DNA from: an uncultured Prevotellaceae bacterium
GTDB taxonomy: Bacteria > Bacteroidota > Bacteroidia > Bacteroidales > Muribaculaceae
Reading direction: 5' to 3'
Length of the DNA: 64,000 bases
NCBI GenBank assembly: GCA_947169265.1
Contig: CAMVPC010000007.1
Location: 37,731-101,730, forward strand
Below are positions 18,816-28,000 of this stretch, piece after piece. The translations under genes and the position numbers were made by a program. Positions within the stretch are counted from its first letter, which is position 1. Each line of letters starts with the position of its first letter. The notes below the pieces were generated by a model. It was given only the letters and a program-made list of their open reading frames with translations, was not told the DNA's origin and searched no databases.

Positions 18816-18823
18816 TAACTTTG
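18816..18823 (+). promoter_or_regulatory. -7 box for lolD-like gene
   Basis: TAACTTTG matches TAnnTTTG and lies 51 bp upstream of the ATG at 18875. No clear TTTG is seen at the -33 position. It is divergent from the zinc-ribbon promoter at 18764. Confidence 0.55.
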
Positions 18824-18843
18824 TAATTTCTTTTAATAACTCA

Positions 18844-18878
18844 AAAGCTCGCGGCTCAACGCTCAACGCTCAATATGA
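18844..18878 (+). repeat. Heptad tandem repeat in leader of lolD-like gene
   Basis: Five 7-bp units, AAAGCTC GCGGCTC AACGCTC AACGCTC AATATGA, run straight into the start codon at 18875. They are the reverse complement of the GAGCNNN heptads found in large intergenic arrays elsewhere in the window. Confidence 0.7.
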
Positions 18879-19537
18879 TTCAGGCTAACAATATCATCAA
18901 GTGTTACGGCGACCTCAAAGTGCTCGACGGGGTTTCGGTCGCCATCAACAACGCCGAGATCGTCGCCATCGTCGGTGCCAGTGGCGCCGGCAAAACCACG
19001 CTGCTCCAGATTCTCGGCACCCTCGACAGGCCGCAACAGGGTCAGGTCACCTACGACGGCGTCGATGTGCTCGCCATGCGCGAGCGCGAACTCGCCCGGT
19101 TCCGCAACCGCCACATCGGCTTCGTCTTCCAGTTCCACCAGCTGCTCCCCGAGTTCACCATGCTTGAGAATGTCGCCATGCCCGCGCTCATCGGCGGCGA
19201 CAAGCGCGCCGACGCTTACCGCCGCGCTACCGAGTTGCTCGAGTTCATGGGACTCGCCGACCGGCTCGAACACAAGCCGGCACAGCTCAGTGGTGGAGAG
19301 TGCCAGCGTGTGGCTGTCGCCCGCGCCCTCGTCAATAAGCCCAGCGTCGTCCTCGCCGACGAGCCCAGCGGCAGCCTCGACACCGCCAACAAGCGCGACC
19401 TCCACTCGCTCTTTTTCAAGATTCGCGACGAGTTCGGCTCCACCTTCGTTATCGTCACCCACGACGAGGAACTCGCCCGCGGTACCGACCGCGTTATCCA
19501 CCTCAAGGATGGCAAAATCGTCGGAAAATCCGCTTGA
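18875..19537 (+). CDS. LolD/MacB-type ABC transporter ATPase
   Basis: 220 aa ATPase. Walker A is [16 protein letters not shown]-loop [18 protein letters not shown] (typical of LolD/MacB), signature [15 protein letters not shown], Walker [13 protein letters not shown] and H-loop [10 protein letters not shown]. All residues needed for ATP hydrolysis are present. Members drive lipoprotein release from the inner membrane or tripartite export with separate permeases. No permease gene is adjacent, as is common for the Bacteroidota orphan. A heptad repeat forms its 5' leader. Confidence 0.92.
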   Translation: MIQANNIIKCYGDLKVLDGVSVAINNAEIVAIVGASGAGKTTLLQILGTLDRPQQGQVTYDGVDVLAMRERELARFRNRHIGFVFQFHQLLPEFTMLENVAMPALIGGDKRADAYRRATELLEFMGLADRLEHKPAQLSGGECQRVAVARALVNKPSVVLADEPSGSLDTANKRDLHSLFFKIRDEFGSTFVIVTHDEELARGTDRVIHLKDGKIVGKSA

Positions 19538-19610
19538 CGCAAATTTCCAGAAATCTTCCGAAAAATCGCCGAAAATCATCTATAAAATCTATAAAATAAT
19601 CAACCGAATT

Positions 19611-19925
19611 ATGGCTAACGAAAAAAAGAACCAAATCCAAATCGAAGTCCCACAAGAGGAGATGCAGGGACACTACGCTAACCTCGCCGTCATCGCACAC
19701 ACTCCCAACGAATATGTGCTCGATTTCGTCTTCATGGCTCCCGGTACGCCCAAGGCGCGCGTGCAGAGCCGCGTCGTCATGACCCCCGAGAACGCCAAGC
19801 AGCTTCTTTACGCGCTCAAGGAAAATATCGACAAGTATGAGATGAACTTCGGCGAGATCAAGCCCCGTCGTCCGCGTCAGGGCGACGAAATCCTCGACTT
19901 CACCCAAGCCCGCGGACAAGCTTAA
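19611..19925 (+). CDS. DUF3467 protein
   Basis: 104 aa starting [39 protein letters not shown], which matches the conserved small DUF3467 family of Bacteroidota ([30 protein letters not shown]). In the ORF track it is hidden inside a longer ORF beginning at 18975; the ATG at 19611 is the family start. No membrane segment or catalytic motif. Function unknown. It lies 73 bp after the LolD-like gene and 11 bp before cysS. Confidence 0.9.
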   Translation: MANEKKNQIQIEVPQEEMQGHYANLAVIAHTPNEYVLDFVFMAPGTPKARVQSRVVMTPENAKQLLYALKENIDKYEMNFGEIKPRRPRQGDEILDFTQARGQA

Positions 19926-19936
19926 CGCCACCTGAT

Positions 19937-21556
19937 ATGGAAAATAACCTCTTCATTTACAATACGCTCACGCGCCAAAAACAGCTCTTCAAGCCCATCA
20001 ACGAGGGGCGCGTGGGCATGTATGTGTGCGGTCCCACGGTCTATGGCGACCCGCACTTGGGACACGCGCGACCGGCCATCACTTTCGATGTCCTCTTCCG
20101 CTACCTGCGTTTCCTCGGCTACAAGGTGCGCTACGTGCGCAATATCACCGACGTGGGACACCTCGAGCACGACGCCGACGAGGGTGAGGATAAAATCGCC
20201 AAGAAAGCACGGCTCGAGCAGCTCGAGCCCATGGAGGTGGCCCAGTTTTTCACCAACCGCTACCACGATGCCATGCGCGCGCTCAACGTGCTGCCGCCCA
20301 GCATCGAGCCGCACGCCACGGGCCACATTATCGAGCAGGAGAAACTCGTCGAGCAAATCATCGACAACGGATATGCCTACGTCTCTCACGGTAGCGTCTA
20401 CTTCGACACCGAGGCCTACAACCGCGACCACCGTTACGGCATTCTCTCGGGGCGCAACCTCGACGAGACCCGCGACGCCAGCCGACAGCTCGACGGAGTG
20501 GGGGAGAAGCGTAACCAGGCCGACTTCTCACTGTGGAAGGCCGCGCAACCCGAGCACATCATGCGATGGCCCTCGCCTTGGAGCGACGGTTTCCCCGGCT
20601 GGCACTGCGAGTGCACCGCCATGGGACGCAAATACCTCGGCGAGGAATTCGACATCCACGGCGGCGGCATGGACCTCGTCTTCCCCCACCACGAGTGCGA
20701 AATCGCGCAGGCCGTTGCCGCCCAGGGCAAGCCCATGGTGCGCTACTGGATGCACAACAACATGATCACCATCAACGGGCAGAAAATGGGCAAGTCGCTC
20801 GGCAATTTCATCACGCTCGAGCAGTTCTTCACCGGCGAGCACCCCACGCTCAACCAGCCTTACTCGCCCATGACAGTGCGCTTCTTCATCCTCCAGGCAC
20901 ACTACCGCGGAACCGTCGACTTCAGCAACGACGCGCTGCTCGCCGCGCAAAAGGCCTACGAGCGTATCATCGACGCATGGCACCGACTCCAGGCTCTCCA
21001 GGCCGCTTCCCCCGCCGGTCCCCCGTGCGCCGCCGCTTCCCCTGCCGGTTCCCCGTGCGCCGCCGCTTCCCCCGCCGGTTCCCCGTGCGCCGCCGCTTCC
21101 CCCGCCGGTTCCCCGTGCGCCGCCGCTTCCCCCGACGGTTCCCCGTGCGGCGACTCTGTCGCCGCCACTATAGCCGCCTTGCGCGGCCGCTGCGCCGACG
21201 CCATGAACGACGACCTCAACACCGCCCAGGTCATCGCCACCCTCTTCGACGCTTGTCGACTCATCAACCAGGCCCACGACGGCAACCTCGCGCTCAGCGA
21301 CGACAACATCAACGAGCTCAAGAGCCTCTTCGGCGACTACCTCTTCGACATCCTCGGCATTCGCGACGACGCCGCGGGTGGCGACAACATCGACCTCACC
21401 CCCTACCGCAAGGCCGTCGACCTCCTCCTCGAGCTCCGTCTCAACGCCAAGCGAAACAAAGACTGGGCCACCGGCGACCTCATCCGCGACCGCCTCAACG
21501 AGGCCGGCTTCAGCGTCAAGGATACCAAAGACGGCTTCGAATGGAAACTCCAATGA
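19937..21556 (+). CDS. cysS: Cysteinyl-tRNA synthetase with Cys-bearing repeat insert
   Basis: 539-aa class I aminoacyl-tRNA synthetase charging tRNA-Cys. [16 protein letters not shown] contains the HIGH-type motif, [10 protein letters not shown] and HHECEIAQA hold Zn ligands, and KMGKSLGNF is the KMSKS motif. Residues about 356-405 are a low-complexity insert of five near-identical decapeptides ([10 protein letters not shown] type) encoded by 30-bp tandem DNA repeats. It falls between the catalytic part and the helical region containing [20 protein letters not shown], a naturally variable linker, so activity is probably kept. A small palindrome follows the repeat inside the gene. The stop TGA overlaps the next ATG. 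Confidence 0.97.
   Translation: MENNLFIYNTLTRQKQLFKPINEGRVGMYVCGPTVYGDPHLGHARPAITFDVLFRYLRFLGYKVRYVRNITDVGHLEHDADEGEDKIAKKARLEQLEPMEVAQFFTNRYHDAMRALNVLPPSIEPHATGHIIEQEKLVEQIIDNGYAYVSHGSVYFDTEAYNRDHRYGILSGRNLDETRDASRQLDGVGEKRNQADFSLWKAAQPEHIMRWPSPWSDGFPGWHCECTAMGRKYLGEEFDIHGGGMDLVFPHHECEIAQAVAAQGKPMVRYWMHNNMITINGQKMGKSLGNFITLEQFFTGEHPTLNQPYSPMTVRFFILQAHYRGTVDFSNDALLAAQKAYERIIDAWHRLQALQAASPAGPPCAAASPAGSPCAAASPAGSPCAAASPAGSPCAAASPDGSPCGDSVAATIAALRGRCADAMNDDLNTAQVIATLFDACRLINQAHDGNLALSDDNINELKSLFGDYLFDILGIRDDAAGGDNIDLTPYRKAVDLLLELRLNAKRNKDWATGDLIRDRLNEAGFSVKDTKDGFEWKLQ
20998..21150 (+). repeat. 30-bp tandem repeats inside cysS
   Basis: About five consecutive copies of a 30-bp unit (gcttcccccgccggttccccgtgcgccgcc type) with one or two base differences between copies. 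The length is a multiple of three, so copy number can change without a frameshift. Each copy adds one Cys codon. The repeat ends at a hairpin (GCGGCGAC-TCT-GTCGCCGC, 21147-21165). Confidence 0.9.
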
Positions 21557-22602
21557 GCCTAAAGCTCAAAGCCCAAAGCTCAAAGCTCAAAGTCGCCGTC
21601 GTCGTGCCGGCTTACAACATCGAGCCGTACCTCGGCGACTGCCTCGACTCGGTGCTCGCGCAGACCTATCGAAACCTCGACATCATCGTCGTCGACGACG
21701 GCAGCACCGACGCCTCCGGCGCTGTCGCCGACGACTACGCCCGTCGCGACTCCCGCATCCGCGTCATCCACAAACCCAACGGCGGACTCAGCGACGCGCG
21801 CAACGCCGCCCTCGACACCCTCTCCACCTCTCTCTCCACCTCCCTCTCCACTACACCCTTCGTCACCTTCCTCGACGGCGACGACCTCCTCCACCCCCGC
21901 TTCGTCGAGACACTCCTCGACGTCGCCACCGCCACCGGCGCCCCCATCGTCATCGCCGACTGGCAAAAATTCACCGCCGAGGTTCCCGCGAGCCGCAAGA
22001 CCGGTACTGTGGGCGGCGACACTGTCGCCGCCGCTCAAGGCTCAAATGGTTTGCGTAGTTCGAGGCTCTGCCTCGAAGCCCAAGCCGCCCTCAACGACAT
22101 CTTTTACCAGCGACGCCTCACCAACAGCGCCTGCGCGCGACTCTTCGACACCGGCCTCTTCGCCCACATCCGCTTCCCCAAGGGGCGCCTTTACGAAGAC
22201 ATCGCCATCGTCTACGACCTCGTCATGCGCGCCGGCAGTGTCGCCCACGTCCCCGTGCCACTCTACTATTACCGCCAGCGACGCGCCGGCTCCATCACCA
22301 ACGTCTACACACCCGCGCGATACGACATCGTCGAAATCCTCGACGACCTCTATGACCGAATTTCTTCGGAAAATCCGCCACTTTTGCCCGCCTTGCGAAG
22401 CCGACGCGTCAGTGCCGCCTTCAACCTCATCCAGCTCATGCCGCCCACCGAAAACGACCGCATCCGCCACTGCTGGGACATCATCACCGCCGCTCGCGCC
22501 GCCTGCCTCCGCGACCCCCACGTCCGCCTCAAGAACAAAGCCGCCCTCCTCCTCTCCCTCCTCGGCAAGCCCCTCACCACCCGCCTCCTCCGCACCCTAT
22601 GA
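21553..22602 (+). CDS. Family 2 (GT-A) glycosyltransferase
   Basis: 349 aa starting at the ATG overlapping the cysS stop (ATGA); an in-frame ATG 12 bp upstream is also possible. [54 protein letters not shown] and [10 protein letters not shown] are GT2 motifs with the DxD-type acidic residues; [12 protein letters not shown] is the acceptor-side motif. Likely adds a sugar to a surface glycan. Oddities: the N-terminus ([12 protein letters not shown]) is encoded by 7-bp tandem repeats, a Leu-Ser-Thr repeat follows residue ~90, and about residues 155-175 are encoded by two perfect hairpins absent from typical GT2 sequences. The last two suggest tolerated repeat insertions. Confidence 0.9.
   Translation: MSLKLKAQSSKLKVAVVVPAYNIEPYLGDCLDSVLAQTYRNLDIIVVDDGSTDASGAVADDYARRDSRIRVIHKPNGGLSDARNAALDTLSTSLSTSLSTTPFVTFLDGDDLLHPRFVETLLDVATATGAPIVIADWQKFTAEVPASRKTGTVGGDTVAAAQGSNGLRSSRLCLEAQAALNDIFYQRRLTNSACARLFDTGLFAHIRFPKGRLYEDIAIVYDLVMRAGSVAHVPVPLYYYRQRRAGSITNVYTPARYDIVEILDDLYDRISSENPPLLPALRSRRVSAAFNLIQLMPPTENDRIRHCWDIITAARAACLRDPHVRLKNKAALLLSLLGKPLTTRLLRTL
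21554..21595 (+). repeat. Heptad repeats spanning cysS stop and GT start
   Basis: TGAGCCT at the cysS stop is followed by AAAGCTC AAAGCCC AAAGCTC AAAGCTC AAAGTCG in exact 7-bp phase (from 21561). The units are the complement of GAGCTTT and encode residues ~4-13 of the glycosyltransferase. Confidence 0.8.
22012..22032. repeat. Palindrome GGCGGCGAC-ACT-GTCGCCGCC inside GT gene
   Basis: Perfect 9-bp stem with a 3-nt loop, in frame within the glycosyltransferase gene. It is followed 24 bp later by a second perfect hairpin, TTCGAGGC-TCT-GCCTCGAA (from about 22057). The same GGCGGCGAC/GTCGCCGCC palindrome occurs in several gaps of this window. Confidence 0.85.
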
Positions 22603-22608
22603 CCCCGC

Positions 22609-22699
22609 GAGCTTAGAGCCTCGAGCCTCGCCCCACGAGCCCCGAGCGAAGAGCCTCGAGCCGCGACCCGCGAGCCATGAGCTTAGAGCGAAGAGCAGC
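22609..22699 (+). repeat. GAGCNNN heptad array, 13 units
   Basis: Thirteen 7-bp units in unbroken phase (GAGCTTA GAGCCTC GAGCCTC GCCCCAC GAGCCCC GAGCGAA ...), beginning 6 bp after the glycosyltransferase stop and leading directly into the multi-hairpin element at 22700. Four bases are nearly constant and three vary. Not coding, since the period is 7. Confidence 0.9.
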
Positions 22700-22857
22700 G
22701 AGTGCGTAGCGAGTAACGCCGAAGGCGTGCCAAGGCCAGCGGCCTTGACTTGAACGAAACCCCACGGCGCGTAGGCCGAAGGCCTGCGTGGCGTGGGGCA
22801 TAGTGCCGCACTCTCACGAAGAGCCCCGAAGGGGGTCACAAACAGCGAATCGGCTTC
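22700..22857 (+). repeat. Multi-hairpin intergenic element, copy 1 (subtype A)
   Basis: 158 bp. Successive hairpins are ACGCC-GAA-GGCGT, CAAGGCC-AGC-GGCCTTG, CCCCACG...CGTAGGCC-GAA-GGCCTGCG...CGTGGGG and CCCC-GAA-GGGG. Nearly identical to copy 2, and close to copies 3-6, which define subtype B. No transposase or open reading frame of recognisable type. Confidence 0.92.
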
Positions 22858-22885
22858 GAGCCATGAGCAGTGAGCCGTGAGTCTC
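22858..22885 (+). repeat. Heptad array between element copies 1 and 2
   Basis: Four phased units GAGCCAT GAGCAGT GAGCCGT GAGTCTC join the two elements. Confidence 0.85.
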
Positions 22886-23043
22886 GAGTGCGTAGCGAGT
22901 AACGCCGAAGGCGTGCCAAGGCCAGCGGCCTTGATTTGAACGAAACCCCACGGCGCGTAGGCCGAAGGCCTGCGTGGCGTGGGGCATAGTGCCGCACTCT
23001 CACGAAGAGCCCCGAAGGGGGTCACAAACAGCGAACCGGCCCC
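22886..23043 (+). repeat. Multi-hairpin intergenic element, copy 2 (subtype A)
   Basis: 158 bp, differing from copy 1 at only a few bases (for example GATTTGAACG for GACTTGAACG). Same hairpin order. Followed by further heptads (23051-23078). The rest of the gap to 23304 is AT-rich sequence with the partial direct repeat 'aattcgttcaattcgttcaattt', in which I recognise nothing else. Confidence 0.92.
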
Positions 23044-23050
23044 AAGTCAG

Positions 23051-23078
23051 GAGCCTCGACCCACGAGCCATGAGCCAC
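23051..23078 (+). repeat. Heptad array after element copy 2
   Basis: GAGCCTC GACCCAC GAGCCAT GAGCCAC, four phased 7-bp units. Confidence 0.75.
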
Positions 23079-23304
23079 CCAAACAAAAACTCCTCAAACT
23101 CTGTAGACTTTTTAACCTCCGTAACCCCATCGATCCTCGAGCCTAAATAATTCGTTCAATTCGTTCAATTTGTTGTTCTTCTTCCCGGAGGCAAAAAACT
23201 CCTCAAACTCCTTAAACTCCGTAGATTCTTTTTTCCCGTAGACCCCAAAAAGCCCTCACGTGCGCTCCATGCGCATTCCTTAAAAGAAAAATCCGTAAAA
23301 AAAC

Positions 23305-23335
23305 TTGCCCATATCAACCAAAATATTTAAATTTG
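23305..23335 (+). promoter_or_regulatory. Promoter for ATPase/nuclease-like pair
   Basis: TTG (23305-23307), a 20-nt spacer and TAAATTTG (23328-23335). The first gene's ATG is 57 bp after the -7 box. Confidence 0.7.
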
Positions 23336-23391
23336 CCCAATTTTTATACAACAGACTATCGCACGCCTCTAACCAATATGCTTCATACACG

Positions 23392-24546
23392 ATGATTGAG
23401 CAGCTGTCCATATCAAATGTAGGCCCTATTGCCAACGCTTCGGTGTGCTTTGGCGACCTCACCATTCTCGTGGGGCCACAGGCAAGCGGCAAGAGTATTT
23501 TTCTCGAAACCCTTAAACTCGCCGCCGACCGCGGCTACATCATCGACGCGCTCAACCGCTACGGATATGTCATAGGACGACATTCTCACAACATCCTCAA
23601 TGGTTTCTACGGCGAAGGCCTCTCTGCCATTTGGCGGAAAGGAGCCTCTGTCACGCTCAACGGGAACAAAATCACTCGCAAGTCGCTCTCGCAGGCCACG
23701 CAACAGCCTCAGGGCGAAACCCTCTACTACATCCCTGCCCAGCGCATACTCTCAATTGACGATGGGCGGCTGCGACAGTTCTCCGAGTTCAGCTACGCCA
23801 CCCCCTTTGTGCTACGACGCTTCAGCGAGACGCTGCGAGTCTTTATCCAGCACGAAACAGGACAGAACAATGTACTTTTCCCGCCGCGCTACCGCCTCAA
23901 GGGTGATAGCTGCAAGCCGCTCAACGAGAGTATTTTCCACGACGCTCGCGTCGCCATGGAAGAACAGATGGGGCAAAAACGCATGATACTCACCATCGAT
24001 GGCGCGCGCTTGCCCTTCATCACTTGGAGCGCCGGACAAAAAGAGTTCATGCCACTGCTGCTCGCTTTCTACAACCTCACTACCAAGTCGCGGCTTGTCA
24101 AGCAAGAACCTTATAGCACCGTCGTCATCGAAGAGCCCGAGATGGGACTGCATCCGCAGGCCATCGTTCACACCATCCTGCTTGTGTGCGAACTCTTACA
24201 AACCTACGATTACCGCGTCGTCATCTCTACCCACTCGCCCATCTTCCTCGAGTTCGCGTGGGCTTTCAATTTCCTGCGGCACCGGCGCGACAAGGCCCAT
24301 CAGGCCATCTGCGAAATATTCAACGTCACGCCCGATTCAGCCATTGGGCAAATGCTCAAAGGGCTTGAACAGCGAAACATCAACACCTATTATTTCTCGA
24401 GGCGCAAACTCGACAACCGCGTCACCGCACGCGACATCAGCTCGCTCGACGCCCAAGACGACGACATTATCGCCGACTGGGGCGGTATCACATCCTTCGC
24501 TTCACGGCTCGGACAAATTGTTGCAAAGTATGCCACGCAACAATAA
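23392..24546 (+). CDS. OLD/ABC-like AAA ATPase of a two-gene module
   Basis: 384 aa from MIEQLSISNVGPIANASV, chosen because the track's upstream ATG falls before the -7 box. It belongs to the AAA_21/AAA_15 SMC-like ATPases: N-terminal strand 'ISNVGPI', Walker A GPQASGKS (28-35), signature-like WSAGQKEFMPLLLAF, Walker B VVIEEPEMGLHP and the STHSPIFLE switch. No TOPRIM domain follows, so it is an ATPase without its own nuclease. The C-terminus overlaps the next gene by 17 bp, implying translational coupling. Similar ATPase-plus-small-effector layouts are found in anti-phage systems (for example AriA/AriB of PARIS); that comparison is inference. Confidence 0.85.
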   Translation: MIEQLSISNVGPIANASVCFGDLTILVGPQASGKSIFLETLKLAADRGYIIDALNRYGYVIGRHSHNILNGFYGEGLSAIWRKGASVTLNGNKITRKSLSQATQQPQGETLYYIPAQRILSIDDGRLRQFSEFSYATPFVLRRFSETLRVFIQHETGQNNVLFPPRYRLKGDSCKPLNESIFHDARVAMEEQMGQKRMILTIDGARLPFITWSAGQKEFMPLLLAFYNLTTKSRLVKQEPYSTVVIEEPEMGLHPQAIVHTILLVCELLQTYDYRVVISTHSPIFLEFAWAFNFLRHRRDKAHQAICEIFNVTPDSAIGQMLKGLEQRNINTYYFSRRKLDNRVTARDISSLDAQDDDIIADWGGITSFASRLGQIVAKYATQQ

Positions 24547-25024
24547 ACATATCGATAACATCTGTTCCCCGATGCAGGCTGCCGCCTGCCACACTCCCCA
24601 CGTTGCGCACGCCTGGAAACCCGGGCTTCGCGCTATTAAAAATGTTGAACGACAAAAGTTTGTCATCAAAAAAGGAAATAACATCGACGGCTCAATCGAC
24701 ATCGATGCCGCCACTAAAGAACTCTATCCTAACGACTACCGATGGGACTACGCCATCGGAGTCAACGGAAAAGTCTTCTTCGTCGAGATTCACCCGGCTA
24801 CCGAAAGCGAGGTCGATACTGTCATCTGCAAACTCAAGTGGCTCAAACAATGGTTGAACAATAAGGCACCATGCATCAAGGCACTACAGCATCCCATTGC
24901 CCCTTTCTTTTGGCTTTTCACCAATCGAAACATGATTCCAAAAAACTCAAAAAAACTACGTGCTCTCGCCCAAAACGGCATACCGCAGCCCACCTTACAG
25001 TGGCACTACGAACAAATCAATTAA
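24530..25024 (+). CDS. Small PD-(D/E)XK-like partner of the ATPase
   Basis: 164 aa starting at ATG 24530 inside the end of the ATPase gene (17-bp overlap). In the track it is buried in a longer ORF. Core: WDYAIGVNGKVFFVEIHPATESEV, with Asp73 and Glu86-Ile-His88 spaced as in a D...ExK nuclease core but with His in the Lys position, followed by the basic helix KLKWLKQWL. The region after it (PFFWLFTNR) looks like a core beta strand. I infer a nuclease-like fold, possibly with altered catalysis. No named family was recognised. Strict pairing with the ATPase suggests it is the effector. Confidence 0.75.
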   Translation: MPRNNKHIDNICSPMQAAACHTPHVAHAWKPGLRAIKNVERQKFVIKKGNNIDGSIDIDAATKELYPNDYRWDYAIGVNGKVFFVEIHPATESEVDTVICKLKWLKQWLNNKAPCIKALQHPIAPFFWLFTNRNMIPKNSKKLRALAQNGIPQPTLQWHYEQIN

Positions 25025-25068
25025 TATCAAAATAAATTTATTCACCCTTTTTAAAAAACAAAAAGCTT

Positions 25069-28000
25069 ATGAAAAAACTTCTAACAATTTTATTCACAAC
25101 GCTGCTCGCCTACGCCGTAGGATTCGACGTCGGCTGGGCAGCAGAGAAAACCATTACCCTTGACTACAGTTCTTTTGGACTAACAACTTCCTATGCACTA
25201 AAAACTGCAACTGTTGATGGATTCGGTTTTACCGTTAACCAGGGTTATAAAGGCACTGGAAATTCAATCCAAATGAACTCGTCGAAAGGTAGCGGAATTT
25301 TGTATAATACAACAGCCATTCCTGGCTTGAAATCGATAGAAGTGAATGTGTCTTCTGGTAATAAAACTTATACCATAACCACAGGAACTTCACAAAATCC
25401 GACTGCAAATAGCCAAACAGGAACAACAGGAGGTACTTATAACGCAGTAAGTGGAGATACTTACTTTCAGTTAAAAGTCTCTGGAGCAAGCTATTTTTCG
25501 TCAATAGTTATCACTTACGATGACGGTGGCTCCACCCCCGAGCCTACGACTTACTCGCTGACTTTGCCCACCGGGCTTACCGGCGGTACTGTCACGAGTG
25601 ATCAATCTGACAATAGCGCTATTGTTGCCGGTACATCGGTAACTGTTACCGCGACTCCCGAAACCGGCTACGAACTTGATTGGATGAAAGCTAACGGCAC
25701 CGATGTGACGAGTCCTTACACTTTCAATATTAATGCAAACACAACCATCACTGCAGCCTTCAAGGAGACACAAGTAACGCCCCCATCAACTGATCAATAT
25801 CAATTAGTTACAGATGCTTCACAACTTGCGGCGGGTGACAAAATCATCATCGTCAACACCGGCACTGATGGTTCGGGAAAAGCAATGAGCACTACGCAAA
25901 ACGATAATAATCGTGGTGCGGCAGATGTAAGTATTAGTAACTCCATCATTACTCCTGGAAGTTCAGTGCAAATTATCACACTGGAGAAAGATGGTGACAA
26001 CTGGCTCTTTAATGTTGGGAGTGGCTACCTTTATGCGGCCTCTTCAAGTAAAAACTACTTGAGGACTGAAACTGATCCAGATGCCAATGCAAATGCTACA
26101 ATCTCTATTAGCAGTGGCGCGGCAACTGTTAAGTTCCAGGGTACAAACACCCGCAATTTGTTGAAGTATAATTCAAACAGTGATATTTTCTCTTGCTATG
26201 CAAGCGGTCAACAAGATATTTTCATCTATAAGAAAGTGGAGGCCGCTGTTGACAAGGCTTACGACGTAACCGTGGCAACCGGGCTTACCGGCGGCTCCGT
26301 TGATGCCGATCCTAAGGGCACGAAGGTCGTCGACAGCGGCGATGAAATCACCGTGACCGCTACGCCCGCCACCGGCTACGACCTGAGCGCGTGGAACATC
26401 ACCGGCGTGAGCGAAAGCATGACCTCGCTGGGCACCACCAATCCCGCTACCGTCACCGCTACTGGCAACGTCAACGTATCGGCCAACTTCACCCAGCACA
26501 ACTACACGATTTCTACGGCTGTTAACCCGAGCAATGCCGCTACCGATGGCAATTCCTGCGCTGTGTGGATGCAGAGTGGCTTCACCTTAATCGAAAACGT
26601 GGCTACCGCAACCTATGGCGCCACGGTTTCGGTTAAGCTGCACACCAGCAACGGATGGATGGTGGATGGTATCAGCATCACCGGCGTTAACGCCAATGAT
26701 ATCACGCTTACCAACACCGAGGACGACGGCAAGACCTACTCGTTCCCGATGCCGGCACAGGATATCACCATCACCGGTAACTTCACGCCTTACCGCCCCA
26801 CGCTGAGTATGGCAGGCCGTTTCAACGGCAACACCAATTGGCGCACAAGCGGAGGCCCCGAGTTCACCTATAACAGCTCCAACGACGAGTACACCCTCGA
26901 CGTGTACTTCACCGGCGAAGGCGATGGCAACTACTTCTACTTCAGGGCCGGCAACAGCGACCTCAAGGCCGCCAACGGCAATGAGAGTAACTATGGCATC
27001 AACGACAACAACATGAGCCAGACCCACAGCCTGGGCGGTAGCCGCAACTTCGAGATTCTCTCGGGCGTCTATACCTTCACTGTGAATGGTGCTCTCACCA
27101 CGCTCAACGTCACGCCTAAGACCTACACCATCGCCTTCTCGCCCGCAAGCGGAAGCGAAGTGGAGCAGGGTACCCAGGTCACCGCTTCGTGCGCCCTTGA
27201 AAGCGACATCAACGCTATCAAGAACACCGACAGCGGCGCCGCGGGCGACGTGACTGTGACTTGCAACCCGTCGACGCTGAACACCGTGGGCGCCAACCAG
27301 CAGGTCACCGCCACCGCCACCATCGGCAATTACAGCGTCCCCGGCAACGCCACTTACACCGTGGTGAAAGCCAACTTGAGCAAGACGTATCGTCGCACAA
27401 ATACTCTTACGGTAGGAAAGAAGTATATTATCGTAAATGAAGCCGCCGCGGTAGGTTTCAAGACTGGTGGATATGAAGAAACAATTACTATCAATGACCA
27501 CCAAACGACCTTGGCTGATGGTAGCACGGTAATTGAGTTTACTCTGGGTGGACAGGCCGGCGCCTACACATTCATGAGTGGTTCTAAATATCTGCAGAAT
27601 CCCAGTGGCAATACGGTGAATGTGGCTTCCGACGAAGCTAAGACTTGGGATGTGTCAATCGACGGAAGCTATGACGCCACAATGAAGGCTAATGCGACCA
27701 ATTATTATTTACGATATAATTCCGGAGCAAGCAATAATAGGTTCCGCGCTTATGCAAGCAATTCTACCGCTGCTGCTGTTCAACTCTATGAGCAGGCGGT
27801 TGAGGAGGAGAAGGACTACACGATCACTTACGCTGAGGTGACCGGTGGTAGCGCTACCGGCGCCGCGGGCGCCAACGAGGGCGAAACCGTCACCGTCACC
27901 GCGACGCCCGCCAGCGGCTACGCCTGCACCGGCATCACCGTCAACCCGACCGCCACGGTCACCGACAACGGCGACGGCACCTACTCGTTCACCATGCCCG

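Noticed and set aside
20998-21150. CRISPR-like or VNTR locus in cysS
   Set aside because: The 30-bp units are directly contiguous with no spacers and in frame inside cysS; recorded as an intragenic tandem repeat.
22597-23025. 142-aa minus-strand ORF across element copies 1-2 (and similar ORFs at 33176-33379, 37072-37300, 37579-37986, 62020-62388)
   Set aside because: They run through the repeat elements and heptads, the frame is not kept between copies, and no start/RBS or conserved protein is apparent. They are frame shadows of the repeats.
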